Shown here: positions 17,725-26,639 of the stretch, piece by piece
Layout: the number at the start of each line of letters is the position of its first letter
Numbering within the stretch: position 1 is the stretch's first letter
Origin: Actinomycetota bacterium
Lineage (GTDB): Bacteria > Actinomycetota > Actinomycetes > Nanopelagicales > Nanopelagicaceae
Length of the DNA: 53,235 bases
Assembly (NCBI GenBank): GCA_016870365.1
Contig: VGBW01000008.1
Span: 1 to 53,235 of the forward strand
Direction: 5' to 3'
Translations under genes and position numbers: made by a program
The notes under the pieces: model-generated
What the model was told of the DNA's origin: nothing
The model's database searches: none
The model's input: only the letters and a program-made list of their open reading frames with translations

Positions 17725-18681
17725 TTATAGATCTTTTACATCTGCCTGCTTGGCACGAACTGCCTCAGCGGCAACTCTTAGCTCTGCTAATTCACTTGCA
17801 GTCAAATTACTTTCAATGACTCTGGTAATTCCACCGCTACCAATTTGAGCTTCAACTCCGAGATACACTCCAGAGATTGCGTACTGACCATCAACCCATG
17901 CACAGACCGGCATGACTTCACCAGAATCTTGGATCACCGCTCTAGCCATTCGTGCCGCAGCAGCCGATGGAGCGTAATAAGCAGAGCCAGTCTTAAGAAG
18001 AGCCACGACTTCTGCTCCACCATTTCGGGTGCGTGTTACCAGCTCCTGTATCTCACTCTCGCTTAACTTCTCAGAAAGTGGCGCACCATTTACCGTGCAG
18101 CGACTTGGAATCGGCACCATAGTTTCTCCATGGCTTCCTAGAGTTAGAGTCTTAACTGATGCAACTGGAACCTTAAGTTTTTCTGCCACAAAGTGAGTGA
18201 ATCTAGCGGTATCAAGCATTCCAGCTTGGCCCATCACTTTCTGATAGGGAAACTTGGTTGCAATCTGTGCAAGAGCAGTCATCTCATCAAGTGGATTAGA
18301 AACCACGATAACAACGGCATCTGGTGAATGCCTAGCAATATTCTCTGCAACCCCTCTAACGATTCCAGCATTGACTCCAATCAGATCCATTCGAGACATT
18401 CCAGGTTTTCTGGGAAGTCCTGCACTAATTATTACAACGTCAGATCCTGCGGTGGCTTCATATCCTTTGCCATCTGCAGTGGTTGTAGCTCCAATTACTT
18501 TGCTCTCAAATCCTTCAATCGACCTTGATTGATTAATATCTAGAGCCAAGCCTTCAGGCTTTCCTTCCAAGATGTCAGTCAAGACGACGCTCTCAAAAAT
18601 GTCGTATTCGGCAAGGCGCAAAGCCGTTGTTGAACCATAGAAACCAGCGCCAATCACAGTGATTTTCCCGGATCTACTCAT
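17725..18681 (-). CDS. mdh: Malate dehydrogenase (LDH-like)
   Basis: A 318-residue NAD-dependent 2-hydroxyacid dehydrogenase. GAGFYG is the Rossmann loop, an Asp after the second strand (VVLTDILEG) selects NAD, and LPRKPGMSRMDL carries the Arg pair diagnostic for malate rather than lactate. NPLDEMT and the catalytic His in GSHGETMVP are intact. It interconverts malate and oxaloacetate. It lies in the TCA cluster between the DUF3017/folD pair and icd. Confidence 0.94.
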   Translation of the reverse strand: MSRSGKITVIGAGFYGSTTALRLAEYDIFESVVLTDILEGKPEGLALDINQSRSIEGFESKVIGATTTADGKGYEATAGSDVVIISAGLPRKPGMSRMDLIGVNAGIVRGVAENIARHSPDAVVIVVSNPLDEMTALAQIATKFPYQKVMGQAGMLDTARFTHFVAEKLKVPVASVKTLTLGSHGETMVPIPSRCTVNGAPLSEKLSESEIQELVTRTRNGGAEVVALLKTGSAYYAPSAAAARMARAVIQDSGEVMPVCAWVDGQYAISGVYLGVEAQIGSGGITRVIESNLTASELAELRVAAEAVRAKQADVKDL

Positions 18682-18698
18682 GGCGCGAAACTTACCTT

Positions 18699-18911
18699 CT
18701 ATCCTCTAGGGAGCGCCAATGCGATAGCGATCAGCGCTATTACCAAGGCGATGGGAATCACTTTCTGCGATGGTCGCATTGAGCCGACATCTGGGCTTAG
18801 AAAGAGAATTATGCCTGCAGCAATAATCAGCGCCCCGATTCGCACCGAGAGCAGAGCTCCGGTTAATACCCCGCAAAGTGCTAGGGCATAGGAAAGTCGC
18901 TTGATGTTCAC
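18699..18911 (-). CDS. DUF3017 small membrane protein
   Basis: A 70-residue protein of two or three hydrophobic helices (residues about 7-40 and 52-68) separated by a short polar loop with FLSPDVGSMRPSQK. This is the actinobacterial DUF3017 family, typically encoded just after folD. Function is unknown. The only usual start is GTG at 18911, yet the AGAAGGAG Shine-Dalgarno runs directly into it; the next codons are AAC ATC. It is squeezed between folD (6 nt) and mdh (17 nt). Confidence 0.78.
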   Translation of the reverse strand: MNIKRLSYALALCGVLTGALLSVRIGALIIAAGIILFLSPDVGSMRPSQKVIPIALVIALIAIALALPRG

Positions 18912-18917
18912 TCCTTC

Positions 18918-19754
18918 TCATTCCTTGTGAAGCATTAATAGATTGGACAACAACAGCGCTCGAGTCATCGGCCCCACACCACCTGGCATTGGAGCAATAG
19001 CGCTAGCGACTTTGCTTACCCCTGGGTCAATATCGCCAACCAGCCTCGATGCATTTCTAGTGATTCCAACATCGACTGCCACAACGCCTTGCTTAACCAT
19101 ATCCGAGGTAAGAAAGTGCGCACGTCCCAGGGCAGCAATAAGAATATCGGCTCGTCTAGTATGGGACTTGATATCACTGCTCTTGCTATGAAGCAGAGTG
19201 ACTGTAGCATCAATGCCCTTACTAGAAAGCAAAAGACTCAAGGGCCTACCGACTGTGGTGCCCCGACCAATAATCACAACTTCTTTGCCCTCAAGAGAAA
19301 TCTGATTTCTCTTGAGCAGCTCAACAATGGCGCCAGGTGTGCAGGGAACTACTCCAGCTTGGGAAAGCGCTAGCTTGCCTAGATTGATCGGATGAAGGCC
19401 GTCAGCATCTTTATCCGGATCAATAGCGCCTAGAACTACATTTGTGTCGATGTGAGCTGGTAGCGGTAATTGCACAATAAGGCCCGAACAATCCTTAGAC
19501 CTATTTAACTTATCAACTTCTTCCAACAAATCTGCTTGACTCACGCTTGCTGGCAATTCAACACGTATTGAGTTAATGCCGACTTGACTACAATCTCTAT
19601 GTTTGCCATTGACATATGAATGTGAGCCAGCATCATCTCCCACTAGTACGGTTGCTAGACCAGGCTTGTTTTTTAGCTTTGCCAGAGCCTGAGCGACCTC
19701 TGCCTTGACTATTCGGGCCGCAATTCGTCCATCTAATATTTTCGCTGGGGCCAT
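18918..19754 (-). CDS. folD: Bifunctional methylene-THF dehydrogenase/cyclohydrolase
   Basis: A 278-residue FolD interconverting 5,10-methylene-THF and 10-formyl-THF. The catalytic Lys segment is SYVNGKHRDC, followed by GLIVQLPLPAHID, the DADGLHPINLGKL motif, PCTPGAIVELL, and the NADP-binding GRGTTVGRPLSLLL; the C-terminus has PMPGGVGPMTRALLLSN. Full length. In many actinobacteria purN and purH stand just upstream of this gene; here DUF6350 and sucDC precede it instead. Confidence 0.96.
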   Translation of the reverse strand: MAPAKILDGRIAARIVKAEVAQALAKLKNKPGLATVLVGDDAGSHSYVNGKHRDCSQVGINSIRVELPASVSQADLLEEVDKLNRSKDCSGLIVQLPLPAHIDTNVVLGAIDPDKDADGLHPINLGKLALSQAGVVPCTPGAIVELLKRNQISLEGKEVVIIGRGTTVGRPLSLLLSSKGIDATVTLLHSKSSDIKSHTRRADILIAALGRAHFLTSDMVKQGVVAVDVGITRNASRLVGDIDPGVSKVASAIAPMPGGVGPMTRALLLSNLLMLHKE

Positions 19755-19783
19755 GGCTCTATTCTAGTTCGAAAGAGGTAGCG

Positions 19784-20923
19784 CTATTTTGCAGGCCTAG
19801 AATTGCGCACTCGCGAGATGGCTCTTGACCCATATAGAAAGATAGCCACTCCCAGGCCAATCTCTAGGCAGAGCGCAATTGGCATTAGATACCAATGAGG
19901 ACCAACCGATTCCAGATTTGGCGATAAGAGCTCCCCGCTTGAGGCTCTTGCGACAAATAGGGTGAGCGCAGCAAGAAAACCAAGAAATGCCAAAATGAAT
20001 CTACGTAGCTCTACTTGATTCTGATATTTACTTGCTCCATATCTTCCAATCACTATCCCTAACCCAACAATTATCAAAACGGATAATAGAAATAGCGGCT
20101 GTGCTCTGCTCGGCAATCCACCAAGTAGAGGCACTGCTGGGATTTCATCTAAGCGATGGACGAAAGGACTCAACCAGGTTCCATCGCCAATTACTACCCC
20201 ACTTCCAGCAAGATAACTCAGCGTTGCAATGAAGAAATTTGGAAGATAGAGAATCTGAATGAACAAGAATGCCAAACCGCCAAAGACCCCAGGTTCGATA
20301 ACTCTAGTTAGATCAAGAACTGCATCAAAGTGCCAAATCAGAGAGGAGCTAAATACCAGCCCCGAGAATCCAACTAAGGCCATCAAGGCAAGTGCTGCTG
20401 ATCCAAGGGCCCGCTGCCAAGGAAATTCCAGTTTGTGATTGGGAAATAGATTACTTGCAATAAATCCTGAGATCCCTGAAACAAGAACGAGGATTGGAAA
20501 AACAATATAGAGAGGCGCCTTAACGGTGCTTCCAAGGGATGCCTGTGAGAGCAAAGTTCCGATGAGACTATAAGCAAAGCAAAGTGCCAGTATCTGAGCT
20601 CTCCTATCACCTCCTCGCTCCGCTCCAAGCCTTTCCTGCATGCGAAGTAGCGCGCTCTTAATCACTAGAAAGGGAATTATCAGAGCCCCTATGGGAGAGA
20701 AAGATAACCGCCCTGAGATAGCTTCACTGGAGAGAGATAGATCGAGTGGGATGTGATGGGTAACTAGAAAAAACCAGATTGCAAATCTCATGGGATCTGC
20801 GGTATTTCCAGTGGAACTTCCGGCAGTAGCCCAAGTTACTAATGAGATGAAAGCTAGCGGAAGAAGAATTATGGTAATGCTGCGCAGGCCTTGGCCGAAA
20901 GCAACTTTCAGCAGTGGCAACAT
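19784..20923 (-). CDS. DUF6350 (PerM-like) integral membrane protein
   Basis: A 379-residue, very hydrophobic protein with about 10-12 predicted helices and few charged loops. Position after sucCD and before C1/purine genes, plus the ILYLPNFFIATLSYLAGSG segment and a WLSPFVHRL-type loop, identifies the actinobacterial DUF6350 family (sometimes named cell division protein PerM). The biochemical role is not known to me. It starts 14 nt after the sucD stop, in the same operon. Confidence 0.75.
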   Translation of the reverse strand: MLPLLKVAFGQGLRSITIILLPLAFISLVTWATAGSSTGNTADPMRFAIWFFLVTHHIPLDLSLSSEAISGRLSFSPIGALIIPFLVIKSALLRMQERLGAERGGDRRAQILALCFAYSLIGTLLSQASLGSTVKAPLYIVFPILVLVSGISGFIASNLFPNHKLEFPWQRALGSAALALMALVGFSGLVFSSSLIWHFDAVLDLTRVIEPGVFGGLAFLFIQILYLPNFFIATLSYLAGSGVVIGDGTWLSPFVHRLDEIPAVPLLGGLPSRAQPLFLLSVLIIVGLGIVIGRYGASKYQNQVELRRFILAFLGFLAALTLFVARASSGELLSPNLESVGPHWYLMPIALCLEIGLGVAIFLYGSRAISRVRNSRPAK

Positions 20924-20937
20924 CCCTCTATTCTTGC

Positions 20938-21819
20938 TTATCCCTTAAGGATTGCACGCAGCAGTTCTGCAGTCCGACTTGGTGTCCTTCCAACCTTAAC
21001 CCCAGCTGCCTCTAGAGCTACCTTCTTTGCCTCTGCTGTTCCTGAAGAGCCAGAGACAATCGCCCCGGCATGGCCCATCGTTTTTCCCTCAGGGGCGGTA
21101 AATCCTGCAACATATCCCACAACCGGCTTTGTGACATGCTCTTTGATAAATGCTGCCGCTCTCTCCTCAGCATCTCCACCAATCTCACCAATCATCACAA
21201 TCGCCTTGGTCTCTGGATCATCTTGAAAAGCTTTGAGGCAATCGGTGTGAGTGGTGCCAACAATCGGATCTCCACCGATGCCGATAGCAGTTGTAAAGCC
21301 GATATCTCGTAGCTCATACATCATCTGATAGGTAAGAGTTCCTGACTTTGAAACCAATCCAATACTTCCAGGGCCGGTGATATCTGCTGGAGTGATCCCA
21401 ATATTTGATTTGCCTGGGCTAATTAAGCCTGGACAATTAGGTCCGATGATCCGAGATTTTCCGACTTTCAAGCTATGAGCATAAAAACTAGCGGTGTCGT
21501 GAACTGGAATTCCCTCAGTGATAACCACTATCAAGGGCAGATGAGCATCGATGGCATCAATTACTGCGCTCTTGGCAAACTTTGGTGGAACAAAGATCAC
21601 TGAGGCGTCAGCACCGGTTCCCGCAACTGCTTCCTTAACAGAGTTAAAGACTGGAAGGTTCTTGCCTTCAATCTCTACTACCTGACCACCCTTGCCGGGA
21701 GTTACCCCGCCGACGATGTTGGTCCCGCTTAAGATCATCCGTCTGGTGTGTTTACTCCCTTCAGAACCAGTGATTCCCTGAACGATTACCTTGGTTTTTT
21801 CGGTGAGAAAAATTGCCAT
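20938..21819 (-). CDS. sucD: Succinyl-CoA synthetase alpha subunit
   Basis: 293 residues. It has the CoA-binding domain with [33 protein letters not shown], and the phosphohistidine region [17 protein letters not shown]. With SucC it makes ATP or GTP from succinyl-CoA in the TCA cycle. Its ATG overlaps the sucC stop by one base, ensuring coupled synthesis of the two subunits. Confidence 0.97.
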   Translation of the reverse strand: MAIFLTEKTKVIVQGITGSEGSKHTRRMILSGTNIVGGVTPGKGGQVVEIEGKNLPVFNSVKEAVAGTGADASVIFVPPKFAKSAVIDAIDAHLPLIVVITEGIPVHDTASFYAHSLKVGKSRIIGPNCPGLISPGKSNIGITPADITGPGSIGLVSKSGTLTYQMMYELRDIGFTTAIGIGGDPIVGTTHTDCLKAFQDDPETKAIVMIGEIGGDAEERAAAFIKEHVTKPVVGYVAGFTAPEGKTMGHAGAIVSGSSGTAEAKKVALEAAGVKVGRTPSRTAELLRAILKG

Positions 21820-22982
21820 TATCTAGCTGCCAACTCGGCAGCCCTGCTAGCTGCTCCATCCATGCTATCGACCTGCTCAATCAAAGGATGATTCGCCTGA
21901 TTCAATATTGCTCTTCCTTCCAGGACATTATTTCCATCAAGGCGCACCACGATTGGCTTACTTGCCTTGTCACCCAATATTTCCAGAGCTTGAACAATCC
22001 CTTTGGCCACGGCGTCACATGAGGTAATTCCGCCAAAGACATTTACAAGAACTGACTTAACTTCCTTATCCCCAAGAATTATTGACAGCCCATCTGCCAT
22101 CACCGCAGCCGATGCTCCCCCGCCAATGTCTAGGAAATTGGCTGGCTTTACCCCACCAAATCTCTCACCAGCATAGGCCACCACATCAAGGGTGCTCATC
22201 ACTAGCCCTGCCCCATTTCCAATTACACCCACTTGCCCCTTGAGCTTGACATAATTTAGATCGCGCGCTTTGGCAAGCGCCTCAAGTGGATCTGCTGCGT
22301 CATGATCGATTAGGCCTTCATAATCGGGGTGGCGAAACGCAGCATTCTCATCCAGGGTAACTTTTCCATCAAGGGCGATGACTCTTCCATCGACGGTCTT
22401 TACCAAAGGATTTACTTCAACCAAGGTAGCATCCGAGCTTTGAAAGGTTCTCCAAAGAGTTACAAGAACATCAGCAACTTGTTTTTCTACATCACTTCCA
22501 AATCCGCCTCTTCGGACAATCTCTAGGGCTTTTGCCTCATCAATTCCTTCATCGGGATTAACATGAACTTTAGCCAATTTCTCTGGGGCTTTGTGAGCAA
22601 CTTCTTCAATGTCCATCCCACCTGAAGCAGAGGCCATGACTAGAAAAGAGCGATTAGAACGATCAAGAAGTATTGCTAAGTAGTATTCACTTTCAATTGG
22701 AGCAGCAGCTGCAATCATCACTTTCTTGACGATGTGTCCTTTAATGTCCATCCCAAGAATTGCCTCAGCCTTTGCATAAGCATCATCGCCATTTTCAGCC
22801 AGCTTTACCCCTCCTGCTTTACCGCGGCCACCAACTTTTACCTGAGCTTTAACGACAACCTTTCCACCGATTTCCTCTGCTGCTGCCTTCGCTTGCGCCG
22901 GGGTGGTGGCAACTAGAGCCTTCAATACCGGGATTGAGTTGGCCTCAAATAAATCGCGGGCTTGATATTCAAAGAGGTCCAC
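21819..22982 (-). CDS. sucC: Succinyl-CoA synthetase beta subunit
   Basis: 387 residues. It begins [19 protein letters not shown], the family N-terminus, then an ATP-grasp domain ([26 protein letters not shown]) and the C-terminal ligase domain ([28 protein letters not shown]). Partner of SucD. The start is GTG, 3 nt after the pcrA stop, so the helicase and TCA genes may share a transcript. Confidence 0.97.
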   Translation of the reverse strand: MDLFEYQARDLFEANSIPVLKALVATTPAQAKAAAEEIGGKVVVKAQVKVGGRGKAGGVKLAENGDDAYAKAEAILGMDIKGHIVKKVMIAAAAPIESEYYLAILLDRSNRSFLVMASASGGMDIEEVAHKAPEKLAKVHVNPDEGIDEAKALEIVRRGGFGSDVEKQVADVLVTLWRTFQSSDATLVEVNPLVKTVDGRVIALDGKVTLDENAAFRHPDYEGLIDHDAADPLEALAKARDLNYVKLKGQVGVIGNGAGLVMSTLDVVAYAGERFGGVKPANFLDIGGGASAAVMADGLSIILGDKEVKSVLVNVFGGITSCDAVAKGIVQALEILGDKASKPIVVRLDGNNVLEGRAILNQANHPLIEQVDSMDGAASRAAELAAR

Positions 22983-22985
22983 AGG

Positions 22986-25214
22986 TCATAACTTATCTAC
23001 TGGGGCATAGCGGAGCAACAATCGCTTTTCGCCATAGCTTCCAAAATTGATTGTGGCCACTGCTTTTTCTGCCTCACCTGAGAGCGCGATCACAGTGCCA
23101 AGGCCAAATGTGTCATGAATTACTCGGTCGCCAACATCTAACTGCAATGCAGTTGACTTGATAGCAGTCTTTGGTAACGCAGTTGGAGCGGACCTTCGTC
23201 TAGTAATAGGAGCTGAGACATATCCACTCTCGCTCCTACTCCAATCAATTAGCGCATCGGGAATCTCATCTAAGAATCTTGAAGGTGGGTTGTAATTCGG
23301 AGCTCCCCAAGAGGAGCGATATTCAGATCTTGATAGGTATAGCCTCTCTCGGGCGCGAGTGAGACCAACATATGCCAATCGCCTCTCCTCCTCTAACTCC
23401 TTCTTATCGCCAAGGGTTCGTGAGTGCGGAAAGATTCCTTCTTCCATCCCGGTTAGAAAGACGGTAGGAAACTCCAAGCCTTTAGCGGTATGTAGCGTCA
23501 TCAAAGTAACCACGCCGCCATGATCCTCCCCCTCTGGAATTTCATCAGCATCTGCTACCAGCGCTACATCTTCTAAGAATCCAGCAAGTGAGTTATCTTG
23601 TCCATCATCAACTTCTCTTTCTTGATACTCTTCGGCAACTGCTACTAACTCCTCTAGATTCTCAATTCTTACTTCATCTTGCGGATCATTGCTATCTCTA
23701 AGCTCATCCAATAGCCCCGATTGATAAAGAACTGCGGCTGCAATTGTTGCGGCAGGGCGATTTGCTTCAACTAATACTTGAAGAGCAGTAATCATCGCCA
23801 CAAACTCGGCTATGGCCGACGATGCCTTTACTCCAAGGCCAGCTGCGCTTGCTCGATTCAAGCCCTGCCAGAAAGTAACTCCTTCAGCCTTTGCATGATC
23901 GTCAATGGCTTCAAGTGCTCTATCGCCCAGACCACGCTTGGGGGTATTAATGATTCGTCGCATACTAACTTCATCATCAGGATTTACCAATACGCGCAGA
24001 TAGGCCAATAGATCCTTGACCTCCTTGCGCTCGTAAAAGCGTACTCCCCCCACAACTTTGTAGGGAATGGTGGCGCGCATGAAGACTTCCTCAAAGACAC
24101 GAGATTGCGCATTAGTTCTATAAAAAATGGCGCTCTGGCCAAAGTTTGAAATTCCTTCCCTCTGCAATCTAAAGAGCTCATCTCTTATGTATTCGGCTTC
24201 ATGGTGTTCATTCTCGCCGATAAAGCCCATCAACTTGGCTCCGCTCCCAGCGTCAGACCAGAGATTCTTCTCTTTGCGAGCCTCATTTAGTGAGATAACC
24301 GCATTAGCCGCGCTCAAAATATTCTGCGTTGAGCGATAGTTCTGCTCTAGCAAGATTGTTTGGGCATCGGGATAATCCTCTTCGAATGCCATGATATTTC
24401 TTATGGTGGCCCCTCTAAAGCCATAGATGGATTGATCAGCATCGCCGACTACAGATAACTCTGCTGCTGGGATTCCCTCCCTATCGCTTCCAACTAGCTC
24501 CCTGATAAGTATGTACTGGGCGTGATTAGTATCTTGATATTCATCGACCAAAATGTGCCTGAAGCGATGGCGATAGCGAGATCTAGCCTCTGGAAACTTC
24601 TGTAGTAGATCTACAGTTTTCATGATCAAATCATCAAAGTCCAGGGCATTGGCATTTGTTAATCGAGTTTGATAAATCGCATAGATCTCGGCAACCACCT
24701 CTTCAAAACTGTTTTGGGTTGCATTTCTATAATCACTTGGACCCAATAAATCATTCTTAGCACCAGAGATAACCGATGCGACTCCCCTTGGGTTATGACG
24801 CTTTGGGTCTAGATTGAGATCTCTCATCACCAAGGTAATCAAACGCAAGGAATCTGCTTGATCATAAATAGAGAAACTCGATCTAAATCCCAATCTCCCG
24901 GCTTCTTGACGAAGGATTCTTAACGATGCTGAGTGAAATGTTGAAACCCAGATTATCTTGGCGCGATTTCCCACCAATTCAGCAACACGTTCCTTCATCT
25001 CTCCGGCTGCTTTGTTGGTAAAAGTAATGGCTAATATCTCATGAGGATCAACGCCTCTTGCAGCCATCAGATAGGCAAGGCGTCGAGTTAATACTCTGGT
25101 TTTCCCAGAGCCGGCTCCAGCAACTACGAGCAGAGGGGAACCGCTATGAGTAACAGCGGCTACTTGCTGCGGATTTAGCCCCTCTAATAATTTCCCTTCA
25201 TTAAGCGCCGCCAT
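22986..25214 (-). CDS. pcrA: UvrD/PcrA-family DNA helicase
   Basis: About 742 residues of superfamily 1A helicase: the Q-motif LNPQQ, Walker A GAGSGKT at about 33-39, ITFTNKAAGEM (Ia), VDEYQDTN (II), GDADQSIYGFRGA (III), EQNYRST (IV), TLHTAKGLEFPTVFL (V) and VGLTRARERL (VI). The C-terminal end has DVGDRVIHDTFGLGTVI, the PcrA Tudor-like domain that contacts RNA polymerase. It acts in repair and in clearing transcription-replication conflicts. I chose ATG 25214 over an upstream TTG because TAGACT sits 7 nt before it, indicating a leaderless start, and because the helicase homology begins here. Confidence 0.95.
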   Translation of the reverse strand: MAALNEGKLLEGLNPQQVAAVTHSGSPLLVVAGAGSGKTRVLTRRLAYLMAARGVDPHEILAITFTNKAAGEMKERVAELVGNRAKIIWVSTFHSASLRILRQEAGRLGFRSSFSIYDQADSLRLITLVMRDLNLDPKRHNPRGVASVISGAKNDLLGPSDYRNATQNSFEEVVAEIYAIYQTRLTNANALDFDDLIMKTVDLLQKFPEARSRYRHRFRHILVDEYQDTNHAQYILIRELVGSDREGIPAAELSVVGDADQSIYGFRGATIRNIMAFEEDYPDAQTILLEQNYRSTQNILSAANAVISLNEARKEKNLWSDAGSGAKLMGFIGENEHHEAEYIRDELFRLQREGISNFGQSAIFYRTNAQSRVFEEVFMRATIPYKVVGGVRFYERKEVKDLLAYLRVLVNPDDEVSMRRIINTPKRGLGDRALEAIDDHAKAEGVTFWQGLNRASAAGLGVKASSAIAEFVAMITALQVLVEANRPAATIAAAVLYQSGLLDELRDSNDPQDEVRIENLEELVAVAEEYQEREVDDGQDNSLAGFLEDVALVADADEIPEGEDHGGVVTLMTLHTAKGLEFPTVFLTGMEEGIFPHSRTLGDKKELEEERRLAYVGLTRARERLYLSRSEYRSSWGAPNYNPPSRFLDEIPDALIDWSRSESGYVSAPITRRRSAPTALPKTAIKSTALQLDVGDRVIHDTFGLGTVIALSGEAEKAVATINFGSYGEKRLLLRYAPVDKL

Positions 25215-25221
25215 AGTGGCA

Positions 25222-25231
25222 AGTCTAGGAT
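25222..25231. promoter_or_regulatory. Shared symmetric -10 element for pcrA and the PIG-L gene
   Basis: AGTCTAGGAT contains TAGACT on the minus strand (25227-25222), 7 nt before the pcrA ATG, and TAGGAT on the plus strand (25226-25231), 6 nt before the PIG-L GTG. The two -10 boxes overlap in the central TA. Both genes would be leaderless. Confidence 0.6.
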
Positions 25232-25237
25232 AGGTAG

Positions 25238-25960
25238 GTGACCCCAATTGCTGATGAGGAAATCAAACGAATTCTTGTAGTTGTGGCCCATCCCGATGAT
25301 TGTGACTTTGGAGCCGGGGGAAGTATCGCTAAGTGGCGTGAGGCTGGCATTGCGGTCTCCTACTGCATTATCACCAATGGCGAACAAGGTGGGGAAGAAT
25401 CTGAGGTTGCCATTGAAGAGATGGCAAAGGTTAGACAGCGCGAGCAGAAAAACGCAGGAATAGCTCTTGGCGTTAGTGAGATAACTTTTCTCAATTACAG
25501 AGATGGCTCACTCATGCCGACCGTTGAACTCAGGCGAGATATTGTCAAAGCTATTCGAATCGCAAAGCCAGATCGCATGGTGATCCAATCACCTGAGCGA
25601 AATTGGGAGCGCATCTACTCATCCCATCCAGATCATCTAGCAGCCGGTGAGAGCGCGATTCAAGCCATCTATCCTGATGCTAGAAATCCCTACGCTTTCC
25701 CCGAATTTAGGGAGGCAGGACTAATGCCTTGGAAAGTAAGAGAAGTTTTTATCACCGGATCTCCTAGCCCGAATCACTTCATTGATATCACCGAAACTAT
25801 TGACAAGAAGATCGCCGCCCTTAGGGCTCACGTGAGCCAAACGGCCCATAACGAAGAACTAGAGGCGATGGTCCGGAAATGGGGCGAGAGAAATGCTGAG
25901 GCAAATGGTTTAGCAGCAGGAAGAGCTGCAGAGGTATTTAAGGTTGTTAGTACCGATTAA
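25238..25960 (+). CDS. PIG-L (LmbE) family deacetylase
   Basis: A 240-residue zinc deacetylase-fold protein with AHPDD at 17-21 and SHPDH in the second metal motif. The family includes MshB and Mca of mycothiol metabolism as well as other N-acetylglucosaminyl deacetylases. Since mshA lies in the window, a thiol-related role is possible, but the protein is not close enough to MshB or Mca by eye to name it. The start is GTG at 25238, leaderless from the promoter shared with pcrA. Its TAA stop overlaps the opposite-strand cyclophilin stop within TTAA (25957-25960). Confidence 0.85.
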   Translation: MTPIADEEIKRILVVVAHPDDCDFGAGGSIAKWREAGIAVSYCIITNGEQGGEESEVAIEEMAKVRQREQKNAGIALGVSEITFLNYRDGSLMPTVELRRDIVKAIRIAKPDRMVIQSPERNWERIYSSHPDHLAAGESAIQAIYPDARNPYAFPEFREAGLMPWKVREVFITGSPSPNHFIDITETIDKKIAALRAHVSQTAHNEELEAMVRKWGERNAEANGLAAGRAAEVFKVVSTD

Positions 25961-26628
25961 GAATTACGAGTTACCGCTCTTTCAATGCCAATCGTGCGAA
26001 GCGGAGTTCCATCTACTCCACCGCCTTTTACGCCGCCTTGAGCAATATATTTGACAATTTCCAGGCCTGAAACTATCTCTCCCCAGAGGCTGTAATTTGG
26101 TCCAAGAGTGGTGTCTTGATAGACCAAGAAGAATTGAGAGCCGTTGGTATTAGGTCCTGAACCAACCATAGCAACGCTTCCTACGGGATAATTATTCTCA
26201 GAAGCTAGGGGCAGATTCTCATCGCGATATCTAAAAGTCGGACCTCCTGAGCCAGTGGCAGTGGGATCGCCACACTGCAGAACGAAAATACCTTCTGTGG
26301 TTAAGCGATGGCAGAGAGTATTATTGAAATAGCCACCCCTGGCAAGAATCGCCATCACTGTGATGGTTACTGGAGCCTCTCTGGCAAAGGTCTCAATCAC
26401 AATGTTTCCACAATTGGTCTGCAGAGTTAAATACTTTGGCGCTCGCTTCAAAAGATTTTCTGGAGCTGGGATTCGTATAGGCAATTGCGCTATTGCTTTA
26501 CTTTCTTTGCACCTAACTTTCCTCTCAATCGATGCTGGCTTGATATTCCTATTGTCAGCACTTGCAGGTGCGATTGGAACTAAGAGAGCAGCCGAAAGTA
26601 GAGCGATTGCTGTTATCCCTGGCTTCAC
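25957..26628 (-). CDS. Secreted peptidyl-prolyl cis-trans isomerase (cyclophilin)
   Basis: About 223 residues with a signal peptide (KPGITAIALLSAALLV, cleavage near APASA-DN) followed by a linker and a cyclophilin domain from about residue 80: GNIVIETFAREAP, LCHRLTTEGIFVLQCGDP, GSVAMVGSGPNTNGSQFFL and LWGEIVSGLEIV. It is expected to assist folding outside the membrane; two Cys pairs could form disulfides. I placed the start at GTG 26628 after AGAAGGA; an earlier GTG at 26649 overlaps guaA. It ends the guaB-guaB3-guaA transcript. The active-site Arg in HRL is present. Confidence 0.85.
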   Translation of the reverse strand: MKPGITAIALLSAALLVPIAPASADNRNIKPASIERKVRCKESKAIAQLPIRIPAPENLLKRAPKYLTLQTNCGNIVIETFAREAPVTITVMAILARGGYFNNTLCHRLTTEGIFVLQCGDPTATGSGGPTFRYRDENLPLASENNYPVGSVAMVGSGPNTNGSQFFLVYQDTTLGPNYSLWGEIVSGLEIVKYIAQGGVKGGGVDGTPLRTIGIERAVTRNS

Positions 26629-26639
26629 TTTCCTTCTTC

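Noticed and set aside
25215-25247. PcrA start at TTG 25247 (11 extra residues)
   Set aside because: It would overlap the divergent PIG-L start and bypass a well-placed -10; the added residues resemble no family member.
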